A DNA stretch of 17,001 nucleotides, taken from Anaerolineales bacterium UBA832. Lineage in GTDB: Bacteria > Chloroflexota > Anaerolineae > Anaerolineales > UBA11657. Where the stretch lies: assembly GCA_002296125.1 (NCBI GenBank), contig DBHI01000019.1:11955-28955 (forward strand), written 5' to 3'. The notes under the pieces are model-generated. The model ran no database searches, was not told where the DNA came from, and worked only from the letters and a program-made list of their open reading frames with translations. Both the position numbers and the translations under genes were made by a program. Position 1 is the first letter of the stretch. The number at the start of each line of letters is the position of its first letter. Shown here one piece after another: positions 14,437 through 17,001 of the stretch.

Positions 14437-15501
14437 CTAATCATCTATTATATTGATAAACTCCCAATCCATCAGATAACTATGAATTTCATCTGCAATG
14501 ACCTTATGACCATTAGATGTAGTATGTCCATCTATATCGTAATACAGTGATTTATTTAATGATTCACGCTGCATAGATGGTAACACATCTACAAATCCAA
14601 TATCATACATCTGGGCTAATACACCCAATCTACTAGATGGATAACTGCTGTCTTCAGTCCATGGACCCTTACTAGGGATGTGCACCAACAACACCTTAGC
14701 ACCAATTTCATCAGCTATAGTAAAAATATTTATATACTCATCCTGGACTTTTTCCCAATCATCCTCATGATGACCATCAGCTACATATATTTCCTCCAAT
14801 CTAGGATCATAAATCTGTGTCATCCGATAAGACGTCAATTTTTGAAGAACTATTCTAACAAAATGCGAATTACGATAGATAAAATCTCCAAATCTACCAA
14901 AATCATTCGCTACTTTAGTTTTCAAATAACCTGATCGGTCAAGCACAACTGCATCCAGACCAAAATGAGTATCCACTATATCATTGGGCAAAAATCCAAT
15001 AATAATTAAATCAGGCTCATAATTCCTACCATACTTGTCTAACAAAATGCGCTGTGTTTCAGGATAATATCTAGGTATTCCAGCTTTAATTATTTCAACA
15101 TTTAGACTGATATCTACATCATCATTTAACATAGTCTCAAGCAAATACAGATATGTTTCTTCAAACCCAACACCAATCCCATATGTAAAGCTATCTCCAA
15201 GGCCTAGTATTCTATAAGTATCTTGTTCCTTATAAACAGTATGTTCCACATCTCTAAAACCAAAACTATTATGCTGATAATGATAACTGTACTCCCCAGT
15301 CAATGCAGTACCTGCAATAACACTAAATGGTTTAGGTTTATATGGAAGATATTTGTCAGATACATTGTTACCATATTGAGTAACAAATGGAACCGGATTA
15401 AACAACCGCACATACACTTCTAACGCACTAAGTATGAACACAAAACTTACTAGTGACAACAATAAATTACTGTATGAGAATTCTTTGATATATTTCTTCA
15501 T
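14437..15501 (-). CDS. Membrane-anchored SGNH/GDSL-family hydrolase
   Basis: This is a predicted esterase/acyl-hydrolase of the SGNH superfamily, tethered to the outside of the membrane by one N-terminal segment (about 13-33, after the basic MKKYIKEF). The four diagnostic blocks are present in order: GLGDSFTYG with nucleophile Ser104, AGIPRYYPETQ with oxyanion Gly141, GFLPNDI with Asn173, and DIDGHTTSNGH (322-332) with Asp324 and His326 as likely acid/base residues. HNSFGFRD (77-84) before block I is common in envelope-associated SGNH proteins. At 354 residues it is complete. The start has no Shine-Dalgarno sequence. Its divergent neighbour is an LCP protein, so acting on an envelope glycopolymer is plausible; a lipid or O-acetyl substrate is equally possible. 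Confidence 0.85.
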   Translation of the reverse strand: MKKYIKEFSYSNLLLSLVSFVFILSALEVYVRLFNPVPFVTQYGNNVSDKYLPYKPKPFSVIAGTALTGEYSYHYQHNSFGFRDVEHTVYKEQDTYRILGLGDSFTYGIGVGFEETYLYLLETMLNDDVDISLNVEIIKAGIPRYYPETQRILLDKYGRNYEPDLIIIGFLPNDIVDTHFGLDAVVLDRSGYLKTKVANDFGRFGDFIYRNSHFVRIVLQKLTSYRMTQIYDPRLEEIYVADGHHEDDWEKVQDEYINIFTIADEIGAKVLLVHIPSKGPWTEDSSYPSSRLGVLAQMYDIGFVDVLPSMQRESLNKSLYYDIDGHTTSNGHKVIADEIHSYLMDWEFINIIDD

Positions 15502-15517
15502 GTGTTTTCATTACTAA

Positions 15518-15534
15518 TATACAGCATCTGTATA
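15518..15534. promoter_or_regulatory. Perfect 17-bp dyad, operator candidate
   Basis: TATACAGCATCTGTATA is a perfect inverted repeat of two 7-bp arms around CAT, lying 16 bp upstream of the SGNH hydrolase start in the 273-bp divergent region shared with the LCP gene. Its position would overlap the SGNH promoter. The half-sites have the opposite order to the E. coli LexA box (ACAG-N3-CTGT, not CTGT-N8-ACAG), so it is not a classic SOS operator. The rest of the region is AT-rich with no other clear signal apart from a weak TATACT at 15712-15717 facing the LCP gene. Confidence 0.35.
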
Positions 15535-15774
15535 CACGTTGCTAGTTAAATGTGCTTTGTTCTTGAAAATACAAATTCCATATCCAATTAGAACCTAAAC
15601 AATCTGATTTACAATTTGATACCCTAATATTTGCAATTAATCTTATTTTAAGACTGATTCATTTTCAATGAAACTACAACAAATTATAATCAACATTTAA
15701 TATCTACATGCTATACTTAGAATGTAGTTAATGTTCAGTTTAAATTAGTATCAAAATTACAATATCAATCATAA

Positions 15775-17001
15775 ATGACAATACCTACTAACAACAATAA
15801 AAATAGCCAGGAAGGATCATCAATCCTACCTGGTTGGGTCACTGCTGGATTATTAGTGTTTTTTGTGTTAACAGCAGTCTTCGCGAGCTATATGATTTTT
15901 GTTACTGCAAAACAGTGGGGTACCAATCGTACTGACAAAGAGACTAATATAACCACAAGTTTCTTGGAAAACAGCATACAAACAGATGACGAATCAATAT
16001 CATCATTAGACGAATCAAACACATCACTTACAGAGAAAGAAATACAATCAATTCCAGACAAAAAATCTGTAAATTATGTACCTGACGGACTACGTACAAC
16101 CATTCTCGTTATGGGCGTTGACAAGCGAGAAGGAATGGAAACAGAAAGAGCATTTAGAACTGATACGATGATGTTAATTACTATAGATCTATTAGGCAAA
16201 AAAGTTGGCCTATTATCAATCCCAAGGGATCTATGGGTGAAGATCCCCGGATTTGAATCCAAAGATAGAATTAATACGGCTAATTTCAAAGGAGATGCTT
16301 ACCGCCTACCTGGTGGTGGTCCTGCATTAGCAGCAGAAACCATTGCAGTAAATCTCGGCATTCAAATAGACAACTATATTCGGTTAAATTTTACTGCATT
16401 CGAATTTCTTATAGACGAAATTGGTGGTATCGAAATTAATGTTCCAACAGAAATTGATGATCAAAAGTATCCTGACTGTTGTTCTGGTTATGATCCTTTG
16501 TTTATACCACAAGGAGTACAACAAATGAATGGAGATCTGGCACTTAAATATTCTCGAACAAGATCAACATATGGTGGGGATTTTGATAGAGCAGCCAGAC
16601 AACAGCAAGTTCTGCTAGCAGTTAGAGAAAAAGTGCTAGATATGAAAATGATTCCAACACTGATAGCAAAAGCTCCCAAATTGTATTCCACTTTGTCTGA
16701 TAGTTATGATACAGATATGAAACTAGAACAAATTATAGATATAATTCAACTATCTGCAGAAATAAATTCTGATGACATTCAAACTGCAGTGATTAATGGA
16801 GACTACTTAATGAATGAATTTACCACCTCTGAGGGAGCACAAGTAGTACTCTTAGATTCACAAGCATTTAGACAATTACGTGAGCAAATGTTCTACAAAC
16901 CAGCACCATATACTAATACAAAAATAGACATAGACACTAATTTACTAGCAATCGAAGAATCTGCCAATATTGATATACAAAATGGTTCCACGACTAGTGG
17001 G
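15775..17001 (+). CDS. LytR-CpsA-Psr (LCP) family protein, partial (C-terminus beyond right edge)
   Basis: LCP proteins are membrane-anchored phosphotransferases that attach lipid-linked glycopolymers to the cell wall or other envelope acceptors. The 409 codons present start at an ATG immediately preceded by an in-frame TAA. One membrane segment (about 21-43) follows a short cytoplasmic tail; a Ser/Thr/Asp/Glu-rich linker reaches about residue 100; the LCP domain spans about 108-280. Its conserved polyprenyl-phosphate-binding residues are visible: Asp116/Arg118 in VMGVDKR, Arg128 and Asp130 in RTDTMM, Arg151 and Asp152 in SIPRD, Arg261/Arg263 in KYSRTR, and Arg272 and Arg275 in DFDRAARQQQ. 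The last residues, NIDIQNGSTTSG, look like the first strand of a LytR_C domain, so a two-domain protein is expected. Translation is open to the window edge. No Shine-Dalgarno sequence is seen. Confidence 0.93.
   Translation, partial: MTIPTNNNKNSQEGSSILPGWVTAGLLVFFVLTAVFASYMIFVTAKQWGTNRTDKETNITTSFLENSIQTDDESISSLDESNTSLTEKEIQSIPDKKSVNYVPDGLRTTILVMGVDKREGMETERAFRTDTMMLITIDLLGKKVGLLSIPRDLWVKIPGFESKDRINTANFKGDAYRLPGGGPALAAETIAVNLGIQIDNYIRLNFTAFEFLIDEIGGIEINVPTEIDDQKYPDCCSGYDPLFIPQGVQQMNGDLALKYSRTRSTYGGDFDRAARQQQVLLAVREKVLDMKMIPTLIAKAPKLYSTLSDSYDTDMKLEQIIDIIQLSAEINSDDIQTAVINGDYLMNEFTTSEGAQVVLLDSQAFRQLREQMFYKPAPYTNTKIDIDTNLLAIEESANIDIQNGSTTSG

Noticed and set aside
15518..15534. Classic LexA/SOS box
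   Set aside because: The half-sites are in the reverse order and spacing from the E. coli box, so only a generic operator is proposed.
16074..16691. Minus-strand open frames opposite the right-hand end
   Set aside because: The plus strand encodes an uninterrupted LCP domain with its conserved arginines, so these are shadows.
1..17001. tRNA, rRNA, CRISPR array, insertion sequence, prophage or restriction/defence genes
   Set aside because: Nothing resembling regularly spaced repeats, transposase motifs, tRNA arms or defence-protein motifs was seen on either strand; intergenic gaps are all below about 275 bp and AT-rich.

Overview
The window is AT-rich and gene-dense, with no stretch above about 275 bp lacking a gene, and it looks like an ordinary bacterial chromosome. 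I infer a Chloroflexota bacterium, perhaps a low-GC, streamlined Dehalococcoidia/SAR202-like lineage. The evidence is indirect: a 7TM-like/GAF/helix-turn-helix membrane regulator carrying an HYWGGP-type C-terminal domain, a small membrane-anchored protein with a C-terminal Ig-like domain, an LCP protein with a YDPLFIPQG...KYSRTR region, and an FprA-type ferredoxin reductase. All are styles I associate with Chloroflexota. No rRNA or other marker gene is present to confirm this.

Region by region: (i) 1-1127, minus: the first 376 codons of atpA (F1 ATP synthase alpha), which runs off the left edge, has its own promoter and carries an unusual insertion of about 40-49 residues. (ii) 1285-5416, minus: a tight five-gene cluster, in transcription order fprA-like ferredoxin/NADP reductase, yebC, ruvC, ruvA, proC. 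(iii) 5512-6477, plus: an aldo/keto reductase divergent from fprA and convergent with ftsK. (iv) 6507-8903, minus: an FtsK/SpoIIIE DNA translocase. (v) 9143-11654, minus: a GNAT acetyltransferase followed by the polytopic sensor/regulator. (vi) 11733-13323, minus: purine nucleoside phosphorylase followed by a membrane-anchored protein of unknown function. (vii) 13488-14411, plus: glutamate formimidoyltransferase. (viii) 14437-15501, minus: a membrane-anchored SGNH hydrolase, divergent from (ix) 15775-17001, plus: an LCP-family protein that runs off the right edge just as its C-terminal LytR_C-like domain begins.

Most genes are housekeeping: energy conservation (AtpA), Holliday-junction processing (RuvA, RuvC; RuvB is not here), chromosome segregation (FtsK), proline synthesis (ProC), purine salvage (PNP), folate one-carbon metabolism (FtcD) and redox (FprA, AKR). 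The SGNH/LCP pair points to cell-envelope polymer work. I found no tRNA, rRNA, CRISPR array, insertion sequence, prophage or defence locus. The points most worth a second look are the AtpA insertion, the kinase-less membrane sensor with a DNA-binding-like tail, a set of starts without Shine-Dalgarno sequences that have -10-like hexamers 7-9 nt upstream (candidate leaderless mRNAs), and a perfect dyad in the SGNH/LCP divergent region. I did not see a clear-cut new multigene system.
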